Shown: piece by piece, positions 14,901 to 22,440 of the stretch
How the letters are laid out: each line of letters opens with the position of its first letter
How positions within the stretch are numbered: the first letter of the stretch is position 1
IMG/VR virus record: IMGVR_UViG_3300050016_000199
Span: 1-28,535 of that record
Length of the DNA stretch: 28,535 nucleotides
Origin: a virus
Direction: 5' to 3' (one strand)
Notes under the pieces: generated by a model
Database searches by the model: none
Seen by the model: the letters and a program-made list of their open reading frames with translations, nothing else
Told to the model about the DNA's origin: nothing
Position numbers and translations under genes: made by a program

Positions 14901-17016
14901 CTGGAGCGATGGCTCCTGTGACGGCGGGATTCGACGCCACCGCCCAATATGGAGTTGTTGTCGTCCCCCCAACCAGGACCGTATAATTACTGCTCGGCGC
15001 AACACCTGTATTGGTTCCCGCCAACACGCTGATCCAAAAACCCCCACCGAAAGAAACAATCTGCCCGACAGTATATCCAGTTGCCGCATTCCACGGCTGT
15101 ACAGGACTTGTGGCGGTAACCGCGCGCTGCAAATTTCCGTTCGTGTCCAACACCACGACAGGCACTGGATAATTTGTTTGCGGATACCAGACTTCGACAG
15201 GACCGTAATTTGTCCATTGAATTCCGCCGTCGTTGACGATGCCGCCGATAGATGTAGGCCAAATTGGTTCGGTCGGCCCAGTGAACCCAGGGCCCGTGCC
15301 TGCGGGCAGGTGATAATAAACCCGCATGATAGTTCCGACTGGCGGGCTTACTCCCACAAGGACCGTTGCGCTCCCGACAGATTTGAGGGCGACGGTGATC
15401 CCCATGGTGCCTGTGCTCCATGACGGGTTAAATGAGCCCGTTGCTCCTGGCGCAAAAAATGCCGCAGACGTTTTCTGAGTTCCGCTCGCGGCGAAAAATG
15501 ACTGATTGCTGCCGAGGGTGTATCCTGCGGGGATGGAACCGCTGACGTTCCCCCCGTACACATATGAAAAAAGCAAATCAGTGGCGTGCGTGATCGCCAC
15601 ATTGCCTGAAAGAAAGGGTGCTGATGTTGGTCCGCCGTTCGAGCCCGTCGTTTCCACGGGTGATACTGCCACAATCCCGCGAAATTCATGAGCGTTGATG
15701 CTGGTGAAACTGTTAGAGTGAAGTTGATGCACCGTCACCGTAATGGTGGTCGCGCCCGCCACCGCGTTGGATGCCACATAGACGTAATGGGCGTGTAGAC
15801 CGCCATCAAACACGCTGGCCGCGAGCACGTAGGTGTTCCCGCGATTATCCGTGACCGCCGTGATAATTTCATCGAAAGTGTGAACCCCGACAATCAACGT
15901 ATTACCTGCGGCGACTGGATTCGGAAAGGGGTAAACTACCGTCGCGGCGTTCTCTGTATTCGCCGTCCCGCTCTGCACCAAGTTAAATCCCGTCGTGTTA
16001 GAAATATTCGCTGAGATAGCGAAACCGAAACCACCAGAGCCAGGTGCATTCACCTGCGCGGGGGTCAAGGTTAGTCCCCACATAATGGTAGGGCCGCCAT
16101 ATACCTGCGTTGCAAATGCTGTCGTGCTCCACGGCGGCGGTTCGGCAAGGTTCGAACCCACCGCAACCCCGCCTACAACCAGTTGTACGGCGTGGTCGTT
16201 CGCGACACCGCTGCTGACCGTTTTCGGCACAATGACCTGGACGCCGTCGATAATCGCCGCTGAAGGAATATTCAGGTTGAAGTCGTACATCTGTAAATAG
16301 GTGGTGAATGCAGGAGACGCGAGCGTCAAGGAAACCGTACCGCCCGAGGCGCTCACCCAGGTTCCGACACCGCCTGCCAGCGGCAAATTCGTAAAAGAGT
16401 TCGGAGATTCCACGCTGCCGTTTGGAATCAGAATCGCGGAGACGGCTTCGATGTTTCCGTTCGGGTCCTGAATAGGGTCATTGATATCGAAAAACTCACG
16501 CGGATACCAGAATCCCATGCCCGTTGAAGTCGGTGTGAACGTCGGCGCCGCGAGCCCAAACGATGAGACGTTTGTCCCGTCATACTTTGCGTAGTCTTGA
16601 GGCGCGCCGTCCGAGAAATATGTCATATTGCCGAGCGTTGAGATGTACCCCTGCGCGATGGTGGTTTTCGGGACAACCGTCACCACACCTGTCGGAGTAA
16701 ACGACGCCAGCCTAGCGGTGGAATCGAAGTAATCGATGACGTTTCCGTCCAAATTCCTGAAGAAATAAAACTGGTTGATGATTTCCGTCGACGGTAAGAG
16801 TGTCGGGCAATATCGAGAGAACCCAGGGCGACGCTGCCATTCATACTTGTCAGTGTTCTCCATGTTCGCGCCGTCAATCACTGGGTCGTGGTATGACACG
16901 ACGTTGACGCCGATAGGTTTGAAGGGCGCAAACAGTTGTGAGCGGAAGGTATAGAATCCTGTGAGAAAGAATTCTATCGCCAATGCGGGATCGGATTGGG
17001 ATATCTTGCGCGCCAT
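11926..17016 (-). CDS. Giant tail nozzle-like protein with inserted beta-domains including a DUF3494 ice-binding-like domain (1696 aa)
   Basis: The N-terminus (NVVSYHDPVIDGANMENTDK then WQRRPGFSRY) and the beta-propeller-like region at about residues 1090-1310 (SVYWQGRLWMVDGNYVYFDS, then GLFTTQKQYFELLGAQ) match nozzle proteins of podoviruses (T7 gp12 / P22 gp10 type). Those are about 470-800 residues, so this one is greatly enlarged. Inserted modules, in order: a jelly-roll-like domain at about 352-552; segments containing GIQWTNYG and SYTWTNLG; three SNNFxPG/LTTxTFxNG beta repeats between about 775 and 1003; and a DUF3494 domain at about 1320-1531. The body resumes with YIYSRDLQSWGDG. ATG at 17016, 25 bases below motif copy 4. 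The insertions probably face outward on the tail. Confidence 0.7.
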   Translation of the reverse strand: MARKISQSDPALAIEFFLTGFYTFRSQLFAPFKPIGVNVVSYHDPVIDGANMENTDKYEWQRRPGFSRYCPTLLPSTEIINQFYFFRNLDGNVIDYFDSTARLASFTPTGVVTVVPKTTIAQGYISTLGNMTYFSDGAPQDYAKYDGTNVSSFGLAAPTFTPTSTGMGFWYPREFFDINDPIQDPNGNIEAVSAILIPNGSVESPNSFTNLPLAGGVGTWVSASGGTVSLTLASPAFTTYLQMYDFNLNIPSAAIIDGVQVIVPKTVSSGVANDHAVQLVVGGVAVGSNLAEPPPWSTTAFATQVYGGPTIMWGLTLTPAQVNAPGSGGFGFAISANISNTTGFNLVQSGTANTENAATVVYPFPNPVAAGNTLIVGVHTFDEIITAVTDNRGNTYVLAASVFDGGLHAHYVYVASNAVAGATTITVTVHQLHSNSFTSINAHEFRGIVAVSPVETTGSNGGPTSAPFLSGNVAITHATDLLFSYVYGGNVSGSIPAGYTLGSNQSFFAASGTQKTSAAFFAPGATGSFNPSWSTGTMGITVALKSVGSATVLVGVSPPVGTIMRVYYHLPAGTGPGFTGPTEPIWPTSIGGIVNDGGIQWTNYGPVEVWYPQTNYPVPVVVLDTNGNLQRAVTATSPVQPWNAATGYTVGQIVSFGGGFWISVLAGTNTGVAPSSNYTVLVGGTTTTPYWAVASNPAVTGAIAPVWNTNANPLLGSITTQDGSYTWTNLGQGSPLASFGYAYVYAFRTVYGHLTTASPFSNNTGAILGPLNGSIQSFSITANVATFFGSNNFIPGNIFTVEGLTTGTYFNNQIFTVLTAQPSSSFPLTSTQISGGTTLTVKAINLLVAGQSVTFSNLTDPSATWLNGLTLIVSATGLSGTQFEVTGTSPPAGNYGPTATTGTVLLNGSWTATFNNGGVFVPLTSDSGTAAPLISTITGQGTSLLDGQGFPLCNSVATITGFSVTANILTIFASNNFQPGIWVTLGGLTTATFLNGQQFQVIAVDQSLGTQNTWFQIFFTTSDSVQTLDGGTATFNAVEIYRLSDGGGTYLFDGAVTNPGAGIQWTFDDFVIDPDLDILLIAPLFHQNDPPPGAPGSSIPPLGKPVGTISVYWQGRLWMVDGNYVYFDSGPDCTNGIPEEAWAPGNRFKFSGPVLNLQPTADGIGMLVFLADRVQAILGGPETISFYATDFLSNFGVSSTNAVFRDGSIIGLFTTQKQYFELLGAQKEDVGLHISDYLATNVNPAKAYVTLHRDGTDVGLFISNGIDRILRYGPNVPSWSVPAFPLFGVGALKSVETSVGIYSLLLATPTGGVRPSNPQLGVAATYALLAWSGITNTGSTVITGGNIGSSPTTTITGFPPGVIMSPGIIDNTNAAAAHTAAVAAYAHYAGLTFTSLGTAVNLATSGNGANSHTYLAGNYSSTSSFDIPNTFGGIVLDAQGNANAQFVFFAASTTTLEGGSTIALINGALASNVIWVVGSSFTSVASSMMVGTILAQISITLGGGTFNGIALAGLGGSSGAVTISTAEIISTGNTQAQLDQGNYIYSRDLQSWGDGNTSLGANDGTPYALCEIVIGSITLSPLGGRLFPLQHVIGYFDAVGTLNHGGPSFPDIWILPNETSPTTPVPFVYLPEIVQEPPIGQNNPSSSILALRWNVSMVNSTQMSQYIHHMQCRVRFEPENAPSTIKALAFGEDQSV
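12424..13059 (-). other. Encoded DUF3494 (ice-binding-like) domain within the nozzle-like protein
   Basis: Residues about 1320-1531 of the 1696-residue protein show the DUF3494 signature: an opening LGVAATYALLAWSGITNTG, then ITGGNIGS, then a GIVLDAQGNANAQFVF strand. It continues with LINGALASNVIWVVGSS, MVGTILAQISITLGGGTFNG and a closing GAVTISTAEI. The fold in characterised members is a beta-solenoid with an alongside helix that binds ice. Confidence 0.85.
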
Positions 17017-17041
17017 AAATTTGGATGAGACCGAGGTCTCT

Positions 17042-17061
17042 ACTTATGGAAGAAGAAGTCT
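17042..17061 (-). promoter_or_regulatory. Late promoter/operator motif copy 4
   Basis: AGACTT-N7-CATAAGT, 25 bases upstream of the nozzle-like gene. The TAA of the 229-residue gene overlaps the first base of the motif. Confidence 0.8.
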
Positions 17062-17750
17062 TAAATTCCTACCAGAAACGCTCCAACTTGGGGAACAAAT
17101 GAGGACGACGCGGTGGCTGAAAAGGTGGCGAGCCCTGCTACAGATAATTGAGCCGAACCGTCAAACTCGGCGGTAAACCCGTATGTCCCTGGTCCCTGGT
17201 TTTCCTTGCTGTAGAGACCATAGACGGCTGGGACGGTGTCGCGGACAGTATAAGAAGTATCGACACCGTTGTCCCAGTTTTGAGGTATCGATGGATTAAA
17301 AGAAGTGAGCCCCCCATACCCTATAGCAACTGATATGTTGGTCGGGGAGACGCTCCCGCTCGTGGGCGTAAGAGTAGACGAAACTGTTCCCTCTATATGG
17401 TTGTTTATGAAATTAGCACCTGACCAAGCTGCAATAATCATCACTATCCATTGCGTTCCGACCGAGCCTCCTGTGTTGGTGAGAGTTACCGTAGGGTTCG
17501 CTGTTGCGCTGTTAAGAAAATAAAAAGCCTGAAGATATTCAGAAGTTCCTGATATTGGAATGGGAGGTAGAGCCGTCCACGCACCGTTGCCATCATCAGC
17601 CATGGTAAGAGTGCCCGCAACCGCCCCCAAAGAAGCTACCCTGCAGACCGCAAACAGAAGGCATCCTGTTACGGTGGCGGTGAAGGTGCGATTAGTCGTG
17701 GGAGTAGTGACTTCACTGACCGCAAGCGCCTGAATGAACGTCTGTGACAT
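17061..17750 (-). CDS. Beta-rich virion protein, related to a module in the nozzle-like protein (229 aa)
   Basis: The protein is a single beta-rich domain: TGCLLFAVCRVASLGAVAG, TMADDGNGAWTALPPIPISG, TQWIVMIIAAWSGANFI, then a Thr/Ser-rich centre and a hydrophobic C-terminus. The order of features (hydrophobic strand, D.G..W or D.RGNTY, aromatic strand, long variable region, closing strands with small residues) parallels the inserted module at about residues 352-552 of the 1696-residue protein. It may be a tail-fibre accessory or receptor-binding component. Its start overlaps the stop of the tail-fibre gene (TAATG), with GGTGAG upstream. Confidence 0.5.
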   Translation of the reverse strand: MSQTFIQALAVSEVTTPTTNRTFTATVTGCLLFAVCRVASLGAVAGTLTMADDGNGAWTALPPIPISGTSEYLQAFYFLNSATANPTVTLTNTGGSVGTQWIVMIIAAWSGANFINNHIEGTVSSTLTPTSGSVSPTNISVAIGYGGLTSFNPSIPQNWDNGVDTSYTVRDTVPAVYGLYSKENQGPGTYGFTAEFDGSAQLSVAGLATFSATASSSFVPQVGAFLVGI

Positions 17751-19273
17751 TATCTCACCACGCGGTAGTTCAATGTGATCGCGCCAGGCGTGATGGACAA
17801 TCCTGTGTTGTTCACAACGTAGAAGTTCACGAAGCCTACAGACGGAAATTTAATAATTGTCAGCATGCCGCTCGCGGACGGTTGATAGCCGACGACGCCT
17901 GTCGGGTCGGAATTGAAATCGGCCATGATGTTGTCGGTCGTCAAAACTCCTGGGGCTGAAATCGTGATGAGCGTAGCCGCAGTGCCTGATGGAATTGCCG
18001 CTGTGCCGAGCGCGACCGTCCCTGCAGCAACTGTTGTTGTCCCACTCGCCCAACTCGCCTGTTGCGGGTTTCCGCCATCAGTAATAAGAACCTGTCCCGC
18101 AGTTCCCGTGGTCGTCGGAAGTAAAATCTCGTTCGGAGTTCCCGCAATCGCGGCGACTCCGATACTTGCAACCCCTGAAGTTATCCCAAAGAAATGTATT
18201 GCACTGATGTCGGTATCCAGCACGATGCCGCTACTTAGATTATTGGTAATCTGAAGTCCGTGGATTCCAGAGCCAGTTTGATTGGTGTCGATCTTGACAG
18301 AGCCGACGCCCATCGGAGCGACAGCGGTGGTTTGCAGGTTTATACCTGGTCCGTTGCTACCTGCTGTGATGTTTATTGTTCCATTAGCACCATTGAAGGT
18401 AATCTTTCCCAAAGACTCGATGAGTGTAGAGTCGTTACGAAGGATGAGACTGTTTCCTGCGTCCTTTATAATATACGCAGTCGAAGTCCCCAACGTATTC
18501 GTCAGAGCCAGAACAGCGCCAGTGACATTGGTTGGCCCTGTGTTATTCGAGTTGATGTTTAATGGCCCACCAGATACATAGGTGAGATTGGCACTTCCCT
18601 GAATAGTGTTTGCACCAGAGCCGAATGCGACTTGAGTCGCCGCAATCGTGCCGCCGATAACGCCAGAGATATCCGCCGCGACAAGCGCGCGGAATGTTGG
18701 AAACGCTGCGATGCCTGAGACTGGGCCAGCGAGAACGGTGTTTGCGCTTTGCGTCAGGAGTGTGGCCGCGATATCGCCTGCTGTGGTAACAGGGGTCGAA
18801 GGTGTCGCGGAAAAGATGGTGCCGTCGCCGACGAACGCCACGCTGGTGACTGAACCGCCACCACCGCCGCCACCACTAAAATTTACTGGATAGTAGATCA
18901 CGTTCCCGCCTATGGTCGAAATCGCAATCATCTGACTGATGTCAACTGTTGCGCCCGACGATTCTGGAAATTGCCACCACAACGGGACCGCGTTGACACG
19001 AGCACCTGCTTGTGTATAGACGGTCACGAGATAATATGTTCCCAACAACGTGGGAGAGAGTTGCGGATTCAACTCTTCATTTGAATACAAAAGTGCAGGC
19101 TGGATTAAATCACCGTTTGCGTCAAGTTGAAACACGACGGGAATATCCGCCGCAACAAATCCCCCAGGGGCCGCAATCACGGTCGCATCCAAATTTAGTT
19201 GGAAGACGATGCTTCCGTTCGGAACAAAAAGGCTCGCTGCGGATTGAATGTGGCCGTTGGTTAAAGTTATCAC
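17750..19273 (-). CDS. Tail fibre protein (507 aa)
   Basis: Residues 1-130 form an N-terminal virion-attachment region, ending in a polyglycine linker (SGGGGGGGS). A typical phage tail-fibre stem follows: SVTSVAFVGDGTIFSATPST, then GDIAATLLTQSANTVLAGP and FPTFRALVAADISGVIGG. A long Asn/Thr/Gly/Ile-rich beta-repeat region leads to a C-terminal beta domain (TLITISAPGVLTTDNIMADF to ITLNYRVVR) that could contact the receptor. Translation starts at GTG 19273 with AGAGGA upstream, 21 bases below motif copy 5. No enzymatic motif is visible. Confidence 0.75.
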   Translation of the reverse strand: MITLTNGHIQSAASLFVPNGSIVFQLNLDATVIAAPGGFVAADIPVVFQLDANGDLIQPALLYSNEELNPQLSPTLLGTYYLVTVYTQAGARVNAVPLWWQFPESSGATVDISQMIAISTIGGNVIYYPVNFSGGGGGGGSVTSVAFVGDGTIFSATPSTPVTTAGDIAATLLTQSANTVLAGPVSGIAAFPTFRALVAADISGVIGGTIAATQVAFGSGANTIQGSANLTYVSGGPLNINSNNTGPTNVTGAVLALTNTLGTSTAYIIKDAGNSLILRNDSTLIESLGKITFNGANGTINITAGSNGPGINLQTTAVAPMGVGSVKIDTNQTGSGIHGLQITNNLSSGIVLDTDISAIHFFGITSGVASIGVAAIAGTPNEILLPTTTGTAGQVLITDGGNPQQASWASGTTTVAAGTVALGTAAIPSGTAATLITISAPGVLTTDNIMADFNSDPTGVVGYQPSASGMLTIIKFPSVGFVNFYVVNNTGLSITPGAITLNYRVVR

Positions 19274-19294
19274 AAACGTATCCTCTGCTGTGCT

Positions 19295-19314
19295 ACTTAT
19301 GGAACAAAAAGTCT
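19295..19314 (-). promoter_or_regulatory. Late promoter/operator motif copy 5
   Basis: AGACTT-N7-CATAAGT, 21 bases upstream of the tail-fibre GTG. The stop codon (TAA) of GIY-YIG copy 2 lies inside the CATAAGT block, so the end of that gene is coded by the promoter-like motif. Confidence 0.8.
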
Positions 19315-19986
19315 TATCTTCGCCTGTCGCGCACGCTGCGATGCTGCCATTTTGGCTTTCGTTTCCGCAGAAGCGGGTTTACGATGCGCATCTGCGTTCT
19401 TTCGTTTCGTTTCTTCGGAGTGCTGTCGCCCGAAGAATGGGTTATCTGCGCCAACTTGCTGCCCTTTATGAGCGGCGGACATTTTCTGAAGAGCCTGCAC
19501 AGAATGTTTTTTTCCTGTGTTGGCGGCGCGTATCCGCTCAACTGCTTCGGCGGTATGCTTAAACTTTTTACCTCTCTCTGATGACTGTTGCCGATGCGCT
19601 GCTGCGGATGGACCGCCCGCTGCATAATACGCCTTCATAGCAACACTGTGCTTGTTCTTCGTTTCGTCCGACGCAGGTCCAGTAAACCCCTCGCCACCTC
19701 GGCAGATATTGTAGCCGACTTCAGAATTCTGAGTGTTCAACGCACGGATGAAGTGCTTCTCCATCTCATCCAGGGCTTGTCGTGTCTCGACCCCCTGCAC
19801 CAGCGGATGAATACTCCACGCATCGCTCGGATGCATTCGCATTGCGCCGAACAGGTGCGACCTGCCTCCCCTGCGGTGCTTGGCGTCCGACAATTTGGTC
19901 TGCAGGTACTTTTGCAAACTATTACCTTTATGCTGCCCGATGTAAATCTTCAAAGTCTCACTGCAAACGATGACGTAGATGAACAT
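19297..19986 (-). CDS. GIY-YIG homing endonuclease with NUMOD3-like repeats, copy 2 (229 aa)
   Basis: It opens MFIYVIVCSETLKIYIGQHKG, nearly identical to copy 1, with the same conserved Arg segment (RSHLFGAMRMH), the Glu-containing helix (LDEMEKHFIRAL) and the closing GYNICRGGEGFTGP. The C-terminal half contains NUMOD3-type repeats (HTAEAVERIRAANTGKKHS, HSEETKRKNADAHRK, SAETKAKMAASQ). Start 19986 is chosen because GGAGG lies 6 bases upstream; a start four codons earlier has none. Its last codons run through the promoter-like motif of the tail-fibre gene. It sits between the adaptor-like gene and the tail fibre as an independent unit. Confidence 0.85.
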   Translation of the reverse strand: MFIYVIVCSETLKIYIGQHKGNSLQKYLQTKLSDAKHRRGGRSHLFGAMRMHPSDAWSIHPLVQGVETRQALDEMEKHFIRALNTQNSEVGYNICRGGEGFTGPASDETKNKHSVAMKAYYAAGGPSAAAHRQQSSERGKKFKHTAEAVERIRAANTGKKHSVQALQKMSAAHKGQQVGADNPFFGRQHSEETKRKNADAHRKPASAETKAKMAASQRARQAKIRLFVP

Positions 19987-19998
19987 GATACCCTCCAC

Positions 19999-20018
19999 AC
20001 TTATGGTATCATAAGTCT
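19999..20018 (-). promoter_or_regulatory. Late motif copy 6, near-palindromic form
   Basis: ACTTATGGTATCATAAGT differs by one base from the perfect palindrome of copy 3. It lies 12 bases upstream of GIY-YIG copy 2 and just beyond the TGA of the adaptor-like gene. Confidence 0.8.
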
Positions 20019-20030
20019 ACTTTCCTGTCA

Positions 20031-21428
20031 TCACATTAAAGTTCTTAAAGGTGTTATAGCCATAATGTTATCTTCGCGGTCTTCGGCGGCGAGGACAGAC
20101 TGCAGCGCCATCATCGCAACCTGCATCTGCGCCTGCGTTTCCGTCGACGTGATTCCGTACGCGAACCGCATCCCCTGCCACAACAGCAACTCGAACAGCG
20201 CGAACGAATAATCATCAGGCCACTGGAACACACTTTGCCCGCTCGTGAACTTCGGAGATTTCGCTTGATACACAATATTGAACGCGAACGGATATGTGCT
20301 GACGGGCTGCGAGAGTCTGAACTTCACGACGCCGTTGCCAAAATCAATCTCGCATGAGACGTTTAGTTCGTCCCCTGTCGAAGTGTATTCAGGCGCAATC
20401 CGATGCACCGCATCTACTGGGGTGACGGGCAGAGGGAAACTTCGGTTGTTGATGTCGACGACGGCGCCTGATTCAACCCAGCCAAGATTCCAAATCCCAG
20501 GCGCGCCTGAAGGAGCCGCGAAAATCGTTCCTGTGTCGCCGCCGTTGATTATGACGACCCCAGACGGGGTCAAAAACGTCACTGCGGTGGCCGTGGCCGT
20601 CAGCAGGATCACAGATAAGGTATTGAGCCCAGAATTCGTCGTGATGCCTGTGAATGTCATGATATCGCCAGGTGTCATGGTCTGCGCGACTTGAACCGTC
20701 GTCACACCACCTGCCGCCGAGATATTGGTGATGCCCCCCGAGTGGGCGGGTGTTCCCTGCAGCACGATATGAAAGCGGTCAGGGATAGAGATGATCGTAT
20801 AGAAATCTTCCCAGTGACTGGTTTGGGTTAGCTGATTATATTCGAATGTGCTGTTGTACGCGGGATTCACGACGCCAGAAATCAAAACTTCGGATGTACC
20901 GATGTTGCCGTCGCGGAATGGATGCGGGTCCAGAAACTGTACAGTAAAAGTGCCAGCAACAGGATCGAAGATAATCCCCGCCGTTTGCCAGTTATTGATC
21001 GGCCCATAGGAGTTTCCTCCATTGAACGTCCCGTAACGAATGCGCGCGTTCCCGTTTGCGTAGACGCCTGGGTTCAGGTCGACGCCCGCGCCGCCCGCAG
21101 GAAGTTGACCGCCTGGGGTCGTGCTGTTGATAAGCGTGAAGCAGGATGCGCCAGCGAACTTGAAATCTTGAAATCCCTGTTGAGTCATGAAAAAATGCGG
21201 GTTCTCGGCGGGGTTGTTGCTGCCGAGGTTCACGCGGTTGAATTTCCAGGGCATGCGCTTCGTCAGAAGCATCTGCTGGACGTTGTCGCACAAACGCAAC
21301 ATCGGCTGACCGTCAATGCCGCCGACGTTGAAAAAATTCTGCAATTTTGTATGAATTTTCAGAGAATCTGCCATTGCCTGAATAGTGGTGGTGGCGTTCA
21401 CATTTGGGGTGAGATTGAAGTTTGGCAT
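20031..21428 (-). CDS. Tail/adaptor-type virion protein (465 aa)
   Basis: The N-terminal helix-rich segment (QPMLRLCDNVQQMLLTKRMP then WKFNRVNLG) and C-terminal helices (FALFELLLWQGMRFAYGI, then MMALQSVLAAEDREDNIMAI) bracket a beta-rich centre. One beta module around residues 235-305 (VTTVQVAQTMTPGDIMTFTG) resembles the short repeats in the nozzle-like protein. Helical ends with a beta insert, and position upstream of fibre and nozzle genes, suggest a tail tube or adaptor protein (T7 gp11-like role). Family membership is not certain. ATG 21428 lies 31 bases inside the end of GIY-YIG copy 3. Confidence 0.5.
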   Translation of the reverse strand: MPNFNLTPNVNATTTIQAMADSLKIHTKLQNFFNVGGIDGQPMLRLCDNVQQMLLTKRMPWKFNRVNLGSNNPAENPHFFMTQQGFQDFKFAGASCFTLINSTTPGGQLPAGGAGVDLNPGVYANGNARIRYGTFNGGNSYGPINNWQTAGIIFDPVAGTFTVQFLDPHPFRDGNIGTSEVLISGVVNPAYNSTFEYNQLTQTSHWEDFYTIISIPDRFHIVLQGTPAHSGGITNISAAGGVTTVQVAQTMTPGDIMTFTGITTNSGLNTLSVILLTATATAVTFLTPSGVVIINGGDTGTIFAAPSGAPGIWNLGWVESGAVVDINNRSFPLPVTPVDAVHRIAPEYTSTGDELNVSCEIDFGNGVVKFRLSQPVSTYPFAFNIVYQAKSPKFTSGQSVFQWPDDYSFALFELLLWQGMRFAYGITSTETQAQMQVAMMALQSVLAAEDREDNIMAITPLRTLM

Positions 21429-21979
21429 TTTAATTCTCTTTTTCGTGCTTCTCTTGCGAACGCTGCGACTCGCATTTTCTGTTTTGCTTCTATTGACCGC
21501 TTTTGTCCGATTCTCGCTGCTGCCCCTTTTGCGATAGCTTCTGGCGAATGCAGCGCAACCAAAACATGCGCGGGACGATGGACCCCTTTATTTTGTCCTT
21601 TGCGTTGCGCTCGCCAGATCTCTCGCGTACTTTCGGACGGCTGAATCCCCTTATTCCAACTCGGGCGACCTTTGTGCCCAACACTCATTCGCCGTTTGGC
21701 GTCTTCCGAGTGGACGAGCCCTGAAACTCCATCTCCACCATCGGTGAAATTCCGAAGGCATCCAGTACCAAGGTCTTTACGTCCGAACAAATCAATCATC
21801 ACTATCTCGGACGCGATGGCCTCTGCTTCGGTCGCTGCAGGAAAAATCAGAATCAGAGACTTATCTTTCGGCGGTCGAAGGTGATGGCTGCCGCGTATGA
21901 ACGCGCGCTTACCTGTCCCCTTGCCGACATATCGCGGCGTCCCATCTTCCCGCATCCAAAGGTATGAGTAGAATTCCAT
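21398..21979 (-). CDS. GIY-YIG homing endonuclease, copy 3 (193 aa)
   Basis: The nuclease domain is recognised from FYSYLW, then GTPRYVGKGTGKRAF, the acidic helix around EAEAIASEIVMIDLFG and LRNFTDGGDGVSGL. NUMOD3-type repeats follow (HSEDAKRRMSVGHKGRPSWNKG, later SIEAKQKMRVAAFAREA). It belongs to a different GIY-YIG branch from copies 1 and 2, with RYVGKGTGKR in place of KIYVGQHKG. ATG 21979 lies 26 bases below motif copy 7. The last 31 bases overlap the adaptor-like gene, consistent with insertion immediately upstream of it. Confidence 0.8.
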   Translation of the reverse strand: MEFYSYLWMREDGTPRYVGKGTGKRAFIRGSHHLRPPKDKSLILIFPAATEAEAIASEIVMIDLFGRKDLGTGCLRNFTDGGDGVSGLVHSEDAKRRMSVGHKGRPSWNKGIQPSESTREIWRAQRKGQNKGVHRPAHVLVALHSPEAIAKGAAARIGQKRSIEAKQKMRVAAFAREARKRELKCQTSISPQM

Positions 21980-22005
21980 GCTTCTATTCTACCACAGACC
22001 CCTCT

Positions 22006-22025
22006 ACTTATGGAATGCTGAGTCT
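22006..22025 (-). promoter_or_regulatory. Late promoter/operator motif copy 7
   Basis: AGACTC-N7-CATAAGT, the only copy with a change in the upstream block. It lies 26 bases upstream of GIY-YIG copy 3 and immediately after the terminator at 22026-22064. Confidence 0.75.
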
Positions 22026-22064
22026 TAAATAAAATCCCCGCCAAGGGGTCAGCCTGTGGCGGGG
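22026..22064 (-). terminator. Rho-independent terminator of the virion unit above
   Basis: A perfect 8-bp stem (CCCCGCCA at 22036-22043 with TGGCGGGG at 22057-22064) has a 13-base loop. On the minus strand it is followed by the T-rich run ATTTTATTTA. It lies 73 bases beyond the stop of the gene at 22138 and directly before motif copy 7, separating two transcription units. Confidence 0.8.
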
Positions 22065-22137
22065 AGGTTCGGAGCATCCAGCTTTCATTTTTATCCCGCC
22101 GTGTGAGCAGCACGAGGGTGAAAGTGGAAGATCGTGA

Positions 22138-22425
22138 TTACAGTTTCTCTTCGACGATGTGAATGCCCGCTTCAACGTCGCCAACCAGTTTCTTGGCTTC
22201 GGTTTCGGCTTCGAGAGCGGCGGTCTTCAGCTTGCTCAGCAGAAGATTGGTGCCTTGGATCGCGCCCTGGATGGCATGCACGTTGGCAACAGCCTGTTCC
22301 GCTTGCTTGGCCGCCACTTCCGCCTGCTTGAAAAATCCTGCAAGTTCCTGCTCGATCAGTTGAATCGCATTCAACTTTTGAACCGTAACGGCTGTCGCCG
22401 CGACGGGTGTTTGTGTATCGCTCAT
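22138..22425 (-). CDS. Hypothetical coiled-coil protein (95 aa)
   Basis: The protein is almost wholly helical and Ala/Glu/Gln/Lys-rich (ELAGFFKQAEVAAKQAEQAV, then a second helix ending in EETEAKKL-type residues), with likely heptads. ATG 22425 has a strong GGAGG site 8 bases upstream. It is the last gene of the unit that starts at 24720 and is followed by a terminator. Such small helical proteins occur as virion or tail-assembly accessories; no specific family is recognised. Confidence 0.55.
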   Translation of the reverse strand: MSDTQTPVAATAVTVQKLNAIQLIEQELAGFFKQAEVAAKQAEQAVANVHAIQGAIQGTNLLLSKLKTAALEAETEAKKLVGDVEAGIHIVEEKL

Positions 22426-22440
22426 TGGTGTTGCCTCCGT

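Noticed and set aside
14521-15423. 300-codon plus-strand open frame inside the nozzle-like gene
   Set aside because: Arginine/cysteine-rich shadow with no ribosome binding site. The minus-strand gene is uninterrupted with recognisable domains.
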